From contig NZ_LN831029.1 in NCBI RefSeq assembly GCF_001457475.1, forward strand, positions 3,162,001 to 3,226,000: a DNA stretch of 64,000 nucleotides. The letters are read 5' to 3'. The notes under the pieces were generated by a model. It was not told where the DNA came from and searched no databases. It saw only the letters and a program-made list of their open reading frames with translations. This DNA is from Achromobacter xylosoxidans. GTDB lineage: Bacteria > Pseudomonadota > Gammaproteobacteria > Burkholderiales > Burkholderiaceae_B. Below, piece by piece: positions 23,871-33,413 of the stretch; within the stretch, counting starts at the first letter, position 1; the number at the start of each line of letters is the position of its first letter. The position numbers and the translations under genes are program-made.

Positions 23871-24836
23871 TCAGCGCGCCGGCTGCCAGTCGCGCCGGCA
23901 ATTGGCCAGCGGGCGCAGTTCGTTGGCCGCCGCCAGGCGCAAGGACGGCTTGGCCCCGGCCACGTAGACCAGATTGCGCGACCGCCACACGGCCAGCTCG
24001 GCATACGGCACCTGGGCCGACGAAGCGCTGCCGGTACCCCAGAAATCCATGCTCGGCGCATCCAGGCAGGCATCGCCCGCGGCCACGCTGGCCAGCTCGC
24101 GGCCAGTGGCCAGGTCCACCGCGCGAAAGCGCACGGGCGTCGGCCGCTGGCGCAGCTCGGCGGCTATCACCACCGGCGTGCCGTCGGCCGTCTGGCCCAC
24201 GCTGGCCGGCTTGACGGTCTGCACCTCTTGGCCGCGCGGCACCAGCAGGAAGGCCACGCCATTGTCGATATCCAGCAGGCGGCCGGGTCCCAGCCTCACG
24301 GCCTGGAATGGTTCGTGGCGGATCAGCGTGGTCTCGTACCAGCCGTTTTCGTAGCGCGTCCAGCCGGGTTCGCCGGCGTCCAGGAACACCTGGCCGCCGA
24401 TGCTGTCGCCGTCGCCTTCCTTCTGCACCGGGATGTCGGTGATGCGCAGATCGCCGCCGCCGACATCCAGGTACAGCAGGTTGCCGTGGCCGGAGGTGCG
24501 GGTGACGAAGGCCAGCACCCCGTGCGGGTTGATCGGCTTGGCGGGGCCGCAGAAGTAGTCGCGCGCGCGGCGCGGGTCGCCCGCCGGCAGGAAACGCTCG
24601 CCCAGCTTGACGCCCTTGCCGCAGAGCGGCTGGCGCTGGTAGGCCAGGGTGTATTGGCTAGCGTTGCGCCGCCTGCCTTCCTGGTAGTCCTGGAAGCCGA
24701 TGTCGGTCTCTTCGACCCGCAGCCCCTTGTCGTTGTAGAGGGTGCGGGCCTGCAGCGGGCCGGCCAGCGCGGCCAGGGCCAGCGACATCACGGCGGCGGC
24801 CATGGGCGGCCGCAGGCAAGCCAGGGGATTGTGCAT
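23871..24836 (-). CDS. Secreted protein of unknown function
   Basis: This 321-residue protein has a likely signal peptide (hydrophobic PMAAAVMSLALAALAG, cleaved after LQA near residue 31). The mature part is rich in beta-type sequence, with three or four cysteines that may pair (LCGKG, YFCGPA, DACLD, NCRRDW). I recognise no family. I chose the ATG at 24836, which gives a normal signal peptide and has AAGAGA just upstream; starts at 24848 and 24851 add a few residues. It lies downstream of mqo behind a terminator and is probably transcribed alone. Confidence 0.7.
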   Translation of the reverse strand: MHNPLACLRPPMAAAVMSLALAALAGPLQARTLYNDKGLRVEETDIGFQDYQEGRRRNASQYTLAYQRQPLCGKGVKLGERFLPAGDPRRARDYFCGPAKPINPHGVLAFVTRTSGHGNLLYLDVGGGDLRITDIPVQKEGDGDSIGGQVFLDAGEPGWTRYENGWYETTLIRHEPFQAVRLGPGRLLDIDNGVAFLLVPRGQEVQTVKPASVGQTADGTPVVIAAELRQRPTPVRFRAVDLATGRELASVAAGDACLDAPSMDFWGTGSASSAQVPYAELAVWRSRNLVYVAGAKPSLRLAAANELRPLANCRRDWQPAR

Positions 24837-24956
24837 GTCTCTTGTCATCATCCGATAGCCGATGGGGCACCTTAGCACAGTGACCGGGGCGGCCGACGCG
24901 AAGAGGCAAAAGCGGGGCAAGGCGGCCGCCGGCGCGAATGCCGCCGGCCGCCGTAC

Positions 24957-24985
24957 AAAAAAAAGCCCTCCCGGAAAGGGAGGGC
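24957..24985 (-). terminator. Rho-independent terminator of mqo
   Basis: On the minus strand GCCCTCCC (24985-24978), a 5-base loop and GGGAGGGC (24972-24965) are followed by eight T residues (24964-24957). This is a canonical intrinsic terminator 11 bases after the mqo stop. Confidence 0.93.
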
Positions 24986-24996
24986 GGGGCAGGCCA

Positions 24997-26697
24997 CTAC
25001 AGCGCCTGCATCTCGGCGTTGGCATTGCGCCCCGGCGCCGGCTGGGCCGGCGCGTTGGTGGCCGGGGCCGTGGGCGCAGCGGCGGGCGCCGCGCCCGGCA
25101 CCGGCACTTCCACGTACGGCAGGTGCAGCACCTGGCTCGTCATGGCGCGGATCTGGTTGGTCAGCGCCGGACTGTCGTTGAGCTTCTGGCCATACGACGG
25201 AATGATCTCCTTCAGGCGCGCCTTCCAGCCCGCTTCCATCTGCTGCGGGAAGGCCTTGGCCAGCAGATTCAGCATGATGGGCGGCGAGGTCGAGGCGCCG
25301 GGCGAGGCGCCCAGCAGCGCGGCGATGGTGTTGTCCTTGTCGGTCACGACTTCGGTGCCGAATTGCAGGATCGCGCCTTTCTCCGGATCGCGCTTGATGA
25401 CCTGCACCCGTTCACCGGCCGTCACCAGGCGCCAGTCTTCGCGCTTGGCCTGCGGGAAGTACTTGAGCAGTTGGGCGTGGCGGTCCGCGTCGGTCAGTTG
25501 CGCCTGGTCCACCAGGTACTTGACCAGGTCCAGGTTCTCCAGGCCCACGTCCACCATGCTGGCGACGTTGTTGTGGTTCACGGACGAGAACAGGTCGAAG
25601 GCCGAGCCCTGCTTGAGGAACTTGGTGGTGGCCAGCGCGAACGGGCCGAACAGCACCACCGGCTTGCCGTCGAGCTTGCGCGCGTCCAGGTGCGGCACCG
25701 ACATCGGCGGCGAATCGGTATCGGCCATGCCGTAGGCCTTGACCTCGTGGCGGCCGGCGATGGCCGGCGCGTCGAAGGCCAGGAACTGCCCGCCCACCGG
25801 GAAGCCGGCGTAGTTCTTCGACTCGGGAATGCCGGACAACTGCAGCACCTTGAGCGAGGCGCCGCCCGCGCCGATGAAGACGAAGCGCGACTTCACCGTG
25901 CGCTCCTGGTTGGTCTTGAGATCCTTGACCGTGACGTTCCAGGTCTTGTCGCCGTTCTGGCGCAACGCCGTGACCTCATGCTGCAGTCGCAGCTTGAAGT
26001 TGGGGGTGCGCTGCAGGCCCTGGGTCAACTGGTTGGTGATGACGCCGAAGTTCACGTCGGTGCCCAGCGGCATGTAGGTGGCGGCGACCTTCTGGCTGGC
26101 GTCGCGGCCTTCCATCAGCAGCGGCGCCCACTGGCGGATCCGCGCCGGGTCGGTGGAATACTCCATGCCGTAGAACAGCGGGCTCTTGACCAGGGCATCG
26201 CGGCGCTTGCGCAGGTACTCGATGCGGTCATCGCCCCAGACGAAGCTCATGTGGCCGGTCGGATTGATGAAGTCCGACGGCTGGCCGAGGCGGCCGGTCT
26301 TGACCTGGTGCGCCCAGAACTGGCGCGATATCTCGAACTGTTCGGCGATGTTGATGGCCCGCTTGATGTCGACCGAACCGTCGGGCATCTCGGGGGTGTA
26401 GTTCAGCTCGGCGAAGCCCGAGTGGCCGGTCCCCGCATTGTTCCAGCCATTGGAGCTTTCGAGCGCCACGCCGTCCAGGCGTTCGAAGAGCTCGACGCGC
26501 CAGTCCGGCTGCAATTCCTGCAGGTAGGTGGCGAGCGTCACGCTCATGATGCCGCCGCCGACGAGCACGGCGTCCAGGGGCTTGTCATTGTCCGGCGCCG
26601 GGACCGAACGTTGGTGCAGCGGCCAGTACAGGAACAGGGCGACCGCGATCACCACCGTCACCACCAGGCTGCCCAGGATCTTGAGAAACTTTCTCAT
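24997..26697 (-). CDS. mqo: Malate:quinone oxidoreductase
   Basis: This 566-residue FAD enzyme oxidises malate to oxaloacetate at the membrane and passes electrons to quinone. An N-terminal hydrophobic segment (residues about 7-26) probably anchors it. The FAD-binding region is [18 protein letters not shown], and blocks such as [23 protein letters not shown] and [17 protein letters not shown] are typical of Mqo. The last 35 residues are Ala/Pro-rich and may be a flexible tail. It is monocistronic, with a strong terminator after it. Confidence 0.96.
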   Translation of the reverse strand: MRKFLKILGSLVVTVVIAVALFLYWPLHQRSVPAPDNDKPLDAVLVGGGIMSVTLATYLQELQPDWRVELFERLDGVALESSNGWNNAGTGHSGFAELNYTPEMPDGSVDIKRAINIAEQFEISRQFWAHQVKTGRLGQPSDFINPTGHMSFVWGDDRIEYLRKRRDALVKSPLFYGMEYSTDPARIRQWAPLLMEGRDASQKVAATYMPLGTDVNFGVITNQLTQGLQRTPNFKLRLQHEVTALRQNGDKTWNVTVKDLKTNQERTVKSRFVFIGAGGASLKVLQLSGIPESKNYAGFPVGGQFLAFDAPAIAGRHEVKAYGMADTDSPPMSVPHLDARKLDGKPVVLFGPFALATTKFLKQGSAFDLFSSVNHNNVASMVDVGLENLDLVKYLVDQAQLTDADRHAQLLKYFPQAKREDWRLVTAGERVQVIKRDPEKGAILQFGTEVVTDKDNTIAALLGASPGASTSPPIMLNLLAKAFPQQMEAGWKARLKEIIPSYGQKLNDSPALTNQIRAMTSQVLHLPYVEVPVPGAAPAAAPTAPATNAPAQPAPGRNANAEMQAL

Positions 26698-27146
26698 GGG
26701 TATTAGACCTTACGGTTCAAAGGATTATGTTGTTGTAGTTATCGGCACTTCAGGGAAAAGGACGTAGGCACCTCCGGGCGGAAAAAATACGCAAACGGTT
26801 TCCCGGCCGTCCAGGGCGTCAGGCCGGGACGGGGCGATTGCGGGGAACATCATGGAATGGGAGCCTGACCGGTCCGGCACGCGGCCGGGGCGACGCGTCT
26901 GCCGACGGGCGCGCGGGGGTCAGGTCATGCGCGCAGGCCAAAGCCTAGCCGAAGCGGGCTCATCAAGCCGCAATACCCGGGTCGCGGGCATTGGCTTGGG
27001 CGCAATACGCGTTGCGTTGCGATTGTAAACAAATTGCGGTTGCGAGGCCGGCGGGCAACGGGCTGGGACGGCGCCTCGCCATCCTCACCACATCTTCGGG
27101 CGTTTCGACTGATACCGGACCGGCCGCGCGGACCGGCCCTGCCGGC
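26698..27146. other. 449-base gap upstream of mqo
   Basis: This gap holds the mqo promoter region (AT-rich for about 60 bases next to the start, 26700-26760) and is otherwise GC-rich with no open frame that I believe. Around 27005-27045 there is a less GC-rich stretch (GATTGTAAACAAATTGCGG). I see no convincing hairpin, tRNA or small gene. Confidence 0.6.
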
Positions 27147-28241
27147 TCACCTGGCCCGGCAAGGCGCCAGCAGGCGGCACGCGCCGGATGCCGGCTGGCG
27201 CGCCGCAACCTCGCGCCACCACGGCGATCCCGGATGTGGCGCGGCCAGGTCCAGCCGTTCGCCCATCTCCGGCGTGGCCAGCGCCACCCCCCGCTCCGCG
27301 GCAAGCGCGGCGATGCGTTCGAACGGTTCCTGCCAGGCGTGCATGGCCAGGTCGAAGGTGCCGTTGTGGATCGGCAGCAGCCAGCGGCCGCGCAGGTCCA
27401 GGTGGGCCTGCAGCGTTTCCTCGGGCTGCATGTGGACGAAAGCCCAGCGCTTGTCATAGGCGCCGGTTTCCATCAGCGTCAGGTCGAACGGACCGAAGGC
27501 GTCGCCGATGGCCTTGAAGCCATCGAAATAGCCGCTGTCGCCGCTGAAGAAGATCCGCATCCCGGCGTCGTCGATGACCCAGGAGGCCCACAGGCTGCGG
27601 TCGCCGTCGGTCAGGCCGCGGCCGGAGAAATGCTGGGCCGGGGTGGCCGTCAGGCGCAGGCCTTCGACCTCGGTCGACTGCCACCAGTCCAATTGCTCGA
27701 CCTTGGCCGGATCGACGCCCCAGGCGATCAACTGGTCGCCCACGCCCAGCGGCGCGATGAAGCGGCCGGTGCGGGCCGCCAGCCGGGTCACGGCGGCGCG
27801 GTCGAGGTGGTCATAGTGGTTGTGCGACAGGATCACGCCGGCGATCGGCGGCAGGTCGTCCAGGGCGATGGGCGGCGCGTGGAAACGCGCCGGGCCGGCC
27901 CACTGCACCGGCGACGCCCGCTCGGAGAACACCGGATCGCTCAGCCAGTAGCGGCCGCGCAGCTTCAGCAGGATGGTCGAATGGCCCAGCCGGAACAGGC
28001 TGCGGTCGGGCGCGGCGCCGAGCGCGGCGGGGGTAAGCGGCCGCACCGGGATCGGCTGGCCGGGCACGGTGCCCGCCGGCTTGCCAAACAGGAAGGCCCA
28101 GGTCAGTTTCAGCCCCTGCCAAAAGCCCATGGAGGGGCGCGGGCGGGCATTGTGGAAGCGGCCGTCGCGGTGATGCGGCGGGACGGCGGGAGCGGCGGGC
28201 GGGGCGGGGGAGGCGGGGGAGGCGGGCGTCGGAGCGGTCAC
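27147..28241 (-). CDS. MBL-fold metallohydrolase (NAPE-PLD/UlaG-like)
   Basis: This 364-residue metallo-beta-lactamase-fold hydrolase has an HxHxDH metal motif complete at H140, H142, D144 and H145 (LSHNHYDHLD). Further ligands are in PAQHFSG, FSGDSGYFD and PIHNGTFDLAMHAW. The sequence pattern resembles the N-acylphosphatidylethanolamine phospholipase D-like group. The first 37 residues are an unstructured Ala/Pro stretch encoded by a GC-rich repeat-like region, so the true start may be downstream. It is divergent from a TetR regulator, with two operators between them. Confidence 0.9.
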   Translation of the reverse strand: MTAPTPASPASPAPPAAPAVPPHHRDGRFHNARPRPSMGFWQGLKLTWAFLFGKPAGTVPGQPIPVRPLTPAALGAAPDRSLFRLGHSTILLKLRGRYWLSDPVFSERASPVQWAGPARFHAPPIALDDLPPIAGVILSHNHYDHLDRAAVTRLAARTGRFIAPLGVGDQLIAWGVDPAKVEQLDWWQSTEVEGLRLTATPAQHFSGRGLTDGDRSLWASWVIDDAGMRIFFSGDSGYFDGFKAIGDAFGPFDLTLMETGAYDKRWAFVHMQPEETLQAHLDLRGRWLLPIHNGTFDLAMHAWQEPFERIAALAAERGVALATPEMGERLDLAAPHPGSPWWREVAARQPASGACRLLAPCRAR

Positions 28242-28292
28242 GGCACGATTCCAGGGAAAGAGGGGGAAGGACGGCCGGTATGGCCAAAAAAG

Positions 28293-28343
28293 TATACCGA
28301 GCAGTGTAATTTCCTTTTTTATGAAAGTACACCGCTGAGTGTA
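28293..28343. promoter_or_regulatory. Two TetR-type operators between MBL and TetR genes
   Basis: Site 1 is TATAC-n6-GTGTA at 28293-28308 (one mismatch) and site 2 is TACAC-n6-GTGTA at 28328-28343 (perfect). Over 20 bases the two sites match at 16 positions (AGTAyACCGnnnAGTGTAA). Their centres are 35 bases apart in the 136-base divergent gap. They are most likely bound by the adjacent TetR protein and would control both genes. Confidence 0.7.
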
Positions 28344-28377
28344 AAATTTTCGCTATCCCTCTATCAGGACATTTCCC

Positions 28378-28995
28378 ATGGCAGAAGTACCGCAGCGGCT
28401 CACCGACAGAAAGCGCGAAGCCATCCTCCGCGCCGCGGTGGAGGAGTTCCGCACGGCGGGCTACGAGGCCACCAGCATGGACCGCATCGCCGCCGCGGCC
28501 GGCGTGTCCAAACGCACGGTCTACAACCATTTCCCCAGCAAGGACGAACTGTTCGGGCTGATGCTGGAACAGCTGTGGAACCGCAGCATTGCCAACGCCA
28601 CCGTCGTGTATCGCGCCGACCAGCCGCTGGCCGCGCAGTTGCGCCAGTTGCTGATGCAGAAGCTGGAACTGTTGGGCGATCCGAATTTCATCGATCTGGC
28701 GCGCGTCGCCATGGCGGAGATCATCCACACGCCGGAACGGGCCCAGGCCATCGTCTGCCGCATGGGCGCGAAGGAGGGCGGCGAGATCGCCTGGATCCGT
28801 GCCGCCATCGCCGACGGCCGACTGGCCAAGGTCGACCCGGAGTTCGCCGGCCATCAGTTGCAGGGGCTGGTCAAGAGTTTCGCCTTCTGGCCGCAGGTCA
28901 CGCTGGGACAGCCACCCCTGGGACCGGCCGAGCGCGACCGCGTGGTGGATTCGGCGGTGGCGATGTTCCTGGGGTGCTACGGCCGCGGCGAGTGA
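28378..28995 (+). CDS. TetR/AcrR family transcriptional regulator
   Basis: This 205-residue protein has a classic N-terminal TetR helix-turn-helix (AILRAAVEEFRTAGYEATSMDRIAAAAGVSKRTVYNHFPSKDELF in pieces, residues about 14-58). Its C-terminal ligand domain resembles the AefR-like group. It is transcribed divergently from the MBL hydrolase, with two inverted-repeat operators between. The GST gene begins 52 bases downstream and may be co-transcribed, which would link the regulator to detoxification. Confidence 0.92.
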   Translation: MAEVPQRLTDRKREAILRAAVEEFRTAGYEATSMDRIAAAAGVSKRTVYNHFPSKDELFGLMLEQLWNRSIANATVVYRADQPLAAQLRQLLMQKLELLGDPNFIDLARVAMAEIIHTPERAQAIVCRMGAKEGGEIAWIRAAIADGRLAKVDPEFAGHQLQGLVKSFAFWPQVTLGQPPLGPAERDRVVDSAVAMFLGCYGRGE

Positions 28996-29047
28996 AGTAT
29001 CGTGTTCCGCAAGTGGCAACCATATCGACACCCCGCAGGAGCAACCC

Positions 29048-29677
29048 ATGCAGATCTACTGGATCCAGGCGCAGGCGCCGCGGCGCGTCCTCGCTCTCGT
29101 CAAGCACCTGGGCATCGAGGCCGAATTCATCGAAATGGACCTGATGGCGGGCGCGCTGCAGCGGCCGGAGTACGCCGCCATCAATCCCAACATGAAGGTG
29201 CCCACCCTGGTCGACGGCGATTACCATCTGTGGGAGTCGTCCGCGATCATGGCGTACCTGTGCGTCAAGGCCGGCTCGGACATGTGGCCCGCCGATACGC
29301 GGGAACAGATCGAGGTGCTGCGCTGGCTGTCATGGAACGACTGTCATTGGGCCCCGGCGGTCGCTCCGTATTATTTCGAGCACATCGTCAAATCGACCTT
29401 TGGCATCGGCCCGCCGGACGCCGGCGAACTGGCCGGCAAGGAAAAAGCCTTCGACCGCTATGCCGCGGTCCTCGATACCCATCTGCGCGACCGCGAACAG
29501 GTCGCCTGTGGCCGGCTGACCATCGCCGACTTCCAGCTGGCGTCGATGGCGGCGTACTGGAAGGCCGCCGGCATGCCGATGGCGCCGTATCCGCGCATCG
29601 TGGCCTGGCTCGACGGCCTGATGCGCCTGCCGGCGTGGGCCGATCCCTGGCCGGACGGACGCGCCGACCCCGCCTGA
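29048..29677 (+). CDS. Glutathione S-transferase family protein
   Basis: This 209-residue cytoplasmic GST has an N-terminal thioredoxin-like domain with NPNMKVPTLVDGDYHLWESSAIMAYL, where the VPTL and ESSA motifs bind glutathione. The C-terminal helical domain contains LTIADFQLASMAAYW. I chose the ATG at 29048, preceded by AGGAG at about 29037-29041; frames opening earlier overlap the TetR gene. It is the second GST in the window and is only distantly similar to the first. Confidence 0.91.
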   Translation: MQIYWIQAQAPRRVLALVKHLGIEAEFIEMDLMAGALQRPEYAAINPNMKVPTLVDGDYHLWESSAIMAYLCVKAGSDMWPADTREQIEVLRWLSWNDCHWAPAVAPYYFEHIVKSTFGIGPPDAGELAGKEKAFDRYAAVLDTHLRDREQVACGRLTIADFQLASMAAYWKAAGMPMAPYPRIVAWLDGLMRLPAWADPWPDGRADPA

Positions 29678-29783
29678 TCGCGCCTGGACCCTCGTCTCTG
29701 TTATCGTGGGCGCGGCCGGACCGCCGTGTCCGCCGCGCAAGACCCCGCCGCCCGCATCGGGCATCCGACGAGGCCTTATCGAT

Positions 29784-31010
29784 TTGAAGACCAAGAACTA
29801 TCTGTTTGGCATCATCGTGTCGCTGCTGCTGGCAACGCTCCTGGCATTCCTGGGGCTGGTGGCCGTCTCCAGCGACAACCTCGGCTGGGGCATGGCGGCG
29901 CTGTTGTCATATGGCGTCCTGTTCGGCGGACCGCTGGCCATCGTGCTGGTGCTGACCTGGATCGTGTACCTGGTGCGGGATCGCGGCCAGGTGCCCGCTA
30001 GGGTGCACGGACTGTTGTTCCTGCCATCTTTGGTGGCGTTGATGATCGTGCCGATCGACGACCAGATCCGGCGGGCCGGCGCCGACCGCTTCCGCGGCGC
30101 CAACCCGGCGATCACCGAGAACCACGTCAACTTCAGCGGACGCACGCTCTGGCTGGACTATCGCGCCGGATCCTCGACCGACGGCGGCGGCCAGCCCTAT
30201 ATGGAACCCGCTTCGGCGACAAACGACCGCTTCTCGCGTTTTCGCCGCTATCCCGGTCCGGACCTGGTTGCCGCCGGCACGTTTCCGTACGCTGGCGCAC
30301 ACCTGAAGCCGGGCGTCGAGCGCTATGCGTATTCCTCGCAGGACGGCCAGGCCGGCGATTCCCTGCCGCTGCGACGCCTGCCCGCGCCCGACCTGGGCAA
30401 GCTGCTGCCGGCATTCGCCTACGGCGAAGCGGCGCTGCTGGTCTATCAATACTTCCATTACCCCGATCGCGTCGAGGTGGCGCCCAGCCTCGGCCGCTTT
30501 GCCGCCAGCACCGAGGACGCCATGACCGCGGCCCGCGTTGCCGGGCTGGCCATCGTCAGCCTGGACAACCACAGCCCGCACGCCATCGCCCGCCTGGAGA
30601 TCAACGGCCAGACGCTGGATCTGGGCGGCGATCCCGCGCGCAGCCAGGCTGGCCAGCCTTGCGATCCGGCGCGCGGCGGCAGCCCCGCGATGCTGGACCT
30701 GGAACAGCCGCTGCGCGTGCGCTGGCAGACGCTGCAGGATCCGTCGCGCTGGCAGGAGGCGAGGGTGGTGGTGCCCGCCTTCAGCGCCGCGAGCCAGGCC
30801 GATCCCGACAAGGGCCTGCCACGCGTGCGGCTGTATTTCCTGCCCGACGGGTCGGTGGCTGCGGAACGGTTCCGCGAAATGCGCCTGCGCGGGGGGGACC
30901 TGGCCGTGCGCGCCACGGGCGTGCCGCCGCAGGCGCGAGCGGTCGTGGCCTGCGGCGCCGGCGCCTATTCCGGCTACAACCCGCAGACGGTGCGGCTGCT
31001 GGGAAATTGA
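29784..31010 (+). CDS. Membrane protein of unknown function with large periplasmic-type domain
   Basis: This protein is about 408 residues if the TTG at 29784 is the start; no ATG gives a sensible N-terminus and the frame is open back to 29706. Three membrane helices lie within the first 100 residues (IIVSLLLATLLAFLGLVAV first). They are followed by about 300 soluble residues that I do not recognise, with a possible disulfide pair near the end. The small membrane protein 68 bases downstream also seems to use TTG, so the two may form an operon. Function unknown. Confidence 0.6.
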   Translation: MKTKNYLFGIIVSLLLATLLAFLGLVAVSSDNLGWGMAALLSYGVLFGGPLAIVLVLTWIVYLVRDRGQVPARVHGLLFLPSLVALMIVPIDDQIRRAGADRFRGANPAITENHVNFSGRTLWLDYRAGSSTDGGGQPYMEPASATNDRFSRFRRYPGPDLVAAGTFPYAGAHLKPGVERYAYSSQDGQAGDSLPLRRLPAPDLGKLLPAFAYGEAALLVYQYFHYPDRVEVAPSLGRFAASTEDAMTAARVAGLAIVSLDNHSPHAIARLEINGQTLDLGGDPARSQAGQPCDPARGGSPAMLDLEQPLRVRWQTLQDPSRWQEARVVVPAFSAASQADPDKGLPRVRLYFLPDGSVAAERFREMRLRGGDLAVRATGVPPQARAVVACGAGAYSGYNPQTVRLLGN

Positions 31011-31078
31011 GCCGGGAACGTTTGCATGAATGCCACAACCGGGGCCGATGGCGCCCCGGGAAAAGCAAAGGGGGTTCC

Positions 31079-31384
31079 TTGTTTCTGTACTACCGGATCA
31101 GTTTCGTGGCGAGCCTGCTGGCGCTGGCGGTCTGGGCAATCACCGTCGCCGTCTACGAAGCGCCGCGCCACGGCGACGGCTACGGTCCCGATCCGCTCGG
31201 GGTGCTGCTTTACCTGTCGCTGTGGCCGGTCGGGCTGCTGCTGGCGCATTCCGGCTTGCTCGCCTGCCTGGTGCGCGCGAGGCAACCGGCATCGATCCTG
31301 CAAGGGCGGCAGGGGATTGCCATCCACCTGGCGCTGGGAGCGGGTTTTCTGGCGTATGCGCTGTACAAGTTCCACCCGGGCTGA
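31079..31384 (+). CDS. Small three-helix membrane protein of unknown function
   Basis: This protein is about 101 residues from a TTG at 31079, which follows AAAGGGGG by four bases. It has three predicted helices (ISFVASLLALAVWAITVAVY, PLGVLLYLSLWPVGLLLAHSGLLACLV in pieces, IHLALGAGFLAYALYKF). I recognise no family. The reading frame is strongly hydrophobic and well formed, which supports a real gene despite the rare start codon. It probably belongs with the preceding membrane protein. Confidence 0.55.
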   Translation: MFLYYRISFVASLLALAVWAITVAVYEAPRHGDGYGPDPLGVLLYLSLWPVGLLLAHSGLLACLVRARQPASILQGRQGIAIHLALGAGFLAYALYKFHPG

Positions 31385-31414
31385 ATGCCGCGAAGGGGGG
31401 ACGCCAGGGGTCGT

Positions 31415-32179
31415 CTAGATGGAGGCTTGCCGCATCCGGTGCGACAGCGCCGCGGCGGTTTCCTTGCGTTCGCGGTAGCGGTCCACGAGGTAGGGCGCGA
31501 CGTCACGCGTGAGCAAGGTGAATTTCATCAGTTCCTCGACGACGTCAACGATGCGGTCATAGTAGGGCGAGGGCTTCATCCGCCCGGCATCGTCGAACTC
31601 CTGGTAGGCCTTGGCGACCGAGGATTGGTTGGGTATCGTCAGCATCCGCATCCAGCGGCCCAGCACCCGCATCTGGTTCACGGCATTGAACGACTGCGAG
31701 CCGCCGGACACCTGCATGACGGCCAGTGTCTTGCCCTGGGTCGGGCGCACCGCGCCCACCGACAGCGGAATCCAGTCGATCTGCGTCTTCATCAGGCCGG
31801 TCATGGCGCCGTGGCGCTCCGGCGAACTCCACACCATGCCTTCCGACCACTGGACCAGCTCGTGAAGCTCGCGGACTTTGGGGTGATCATCGCTGGCGTC
31901 GTCGACCAGCGGCAGCCCGGACGGGTTGAAAATGCGGGTTTCGCCTCCCAGCGCTTGAAGCAGCCGCGCGGATTCCTCGGCGACCAGGCGGCTGTAGGAA
32001 CGCTCGCGCAACGAGCCATACAGCAGCAGGAAGCGCGGCGCGTGCGTGGCGCGCCGGGGAGAGAACAATTCCCCGGGGGACGGCCGGTTGAACCGGGATG
32101 GATCGATGTTGGGCAGGTCGGCGAACGCTGCCGGCGTAATGCCTTCCATATGGTTGTGATGAATGGGAGTGGAACTCAT
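31415..32179 (-). CDS. arsH: Arsenical resistance protein ArsH (NADPH-dependent FMN oxidoreductase)
   Basis: This 254-residue flavodoxin-like enzyme has the FMN-binding [12 protein letters not shown] (residues about 50-60) and the ArsH block [24 protein letters not shown]. ArsH oxidises trivalent methylated or aromatic arsenicals to less toxic pentavalent forms. I chose the ATG at 32179, with AGAGAGG upstream. It is the last gene of the arsenic operon, so the cell handles organoarsenicals as well as arsenite. Confidence 0.94.
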   Translation of the reverse strand: MSSTPIHHNHMEGITPAAFADLPNIDPSRFNRPSPGELFSPRRATHAPRFLLLYGSLRERSYSRLVAEESARLLQALGGETRIFNPSGLPLVDDASDDHPKVRELHELVQWSEGMVWSSPERHGAMTGLMKTQIDWIPLSVGAVRPTQGKTLAVMQVSGGSQSFNAVNQMRVLGRWMRMLTIPNQSSVAKAYQEFDDAGRMKPSPYYDRIVDVVEELMKFTLLTRDVAPYLVDRYRERKETAAALSHRMRQASI

Positions 32180-32210
32180 GCAATGCCTCTCTTGACGCAA
32201 GACGGGAATT

Positions 32211-33410
32211 TCAATGTGTGTGGGGCGGGCCGCGCAGCAGCATCAGCGCGCCACAGGCTGCCAGGCCGATGGCGCCGGACAGCCACAAAGCGTTGGCCCC
32301 CCAGGCGTCCAGCGCCAGCCCGAAAAGCAGCGGGGCAAGGGCCTGGGCGATGCGGGCCGGCAGCATCAGCCAGCCCTGGCGCGCGCCATAGCCCTGGGCG
32401 CCAAACAGCGCCAGCGGCAAGGTGCCCTTCGCGATGGTGAGGATGCCGTTGCCCGCCCCATGCAGGATCGCGAAAAGGGGGGCCGCCACCGGCCCCGCCA
32501 TCAACAGCACGGTCACGCCGGCGGGGTGTGCCAGCGCGGCCAGGCGCGCCGACAGCAACGGGTGGACGCGCCGCAGGAACCCGAACTCCAGCACGCGGCC
32601 GGCCACCTGCGCGGGACCGACGAGGGCGCCCACGGCGACCGCGGCGGCGAGCGTGGCGCCGGCAGCCTCCAGCATCCGCGGCAAATGCGTGGCCATCGCG
32701 GTGCTGATGAACCAGGTTGCGGCGAACACGAAGGCGAGCAGGGCGGTCGCGTATCCGACCCCCCCGGCCGCGGCAACGGGAGGAGGGGATGCCGACGCAA
32801 TCGCCTGCGCGGGGTCCGCGGCGGCAGTCCGTTCGGGCTGCGCCGGGGACGGCAGCGTGGGCAGCCAGGCGTTCAGCGGCAAGCCGATCAGCAAATGTAT
32901 GCCGGCCCACCCGAGGCACGCGTTGCGCCACCCGAACCGAGTTTCCATCCAGGCCGACAGCGGCCAGCCGACGGTGCTGGCAAATCCCGCGAGCAGCGTA
33001 ATGCCCGTGATCGCGCCGCGGGCGTGCTGTCCATACAGGCGAACCAGGCTGGAGAACGCCGCTTCGTACAGGCCGGCGCCCATCGCTGCGCCAATGACGA
33101 GCCAGGCGATGACCATCGTCCAAAGACCCTGGGCAAAACCCAGCATGCCCAATCCGAGCGCGAATACCAGGCTGGTGCCGGCCAGCACCACGCGGCCACC
33201 GTGGCGGTCGATCGCCAGCCCCGCCCACGGGCCGACCAGGGCCGACACCACCATCGCGCCGGAAAAGGCCGCGAAGACGGTAGGCGTCGCAACGCCCAGA
33301 TCAGCCGCCATCGGCGCCGCCAGCATGGCGGGCAGATAGTAGGATGAGGCCCAGGCCAGCGTCTGGGCGGTGCCCAGGGCGCCGACGACCCGGACGGGGG
33401 CGCCCGTCAC
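32211..33410 (-). CDS. MFS transporter of the arsenic operon
   Basis: This 399-residue, 12-helix MFS protein starts with GTG at 33410, three bases after the acr3 stop, which implies translational coupling. The loop-2 motif [19 protein letters not shown] is present near residue 65. MFS proteins in ars operons (ArsK is one named type) export arsenite, antimonite or trivalent organoarsenicals. Its place between acr3 and arsH suggests export of an arsenical other than plain arsenite. I cannot assign it to ArsK with certainty. Confidence 0.88.
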   Translation of the reverse strand: MTGAPVRVVGALGTAQTLAWASSYYLPAMLAAPMAADLGVATPTVFAAFSGAMVVSALVGPWAGLAIDRHGGRVVLAGTSLVFALGLGMLGFAQGLWTMVIAWLVIGAAMGAGLYEAAFSSLVRLYGQHARGAITGITLLAGFASTVGWPLSAWMETRFGWRNACLGWAGIHLLIGLPLNAWLPTLPSPAQPERTAAADPAQAIASASPPPVAAAGGVGYATALLAFVFAATWFISTAMATHLPRMLEAAGATLAAAVAVGALVGPAQVAGRVLEFGFLRRVHPLLSARLAALAHPAGVTVLLMAGPVAAPLFAILHGAGNGILTIAKGTLPLALFGAQGYGARQGWLMLPARIAQALAPLLFGLALDAWGANALWLSGAIGLAACGALMLLRGPPHTH

Positions 33411-33413
33411 CGG

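Noticed and set aside
26698..27146. A small gene in the long gap before mqo
   Set aside because: Frames here are short, lack ribosome sites and show no protein-like pattern.
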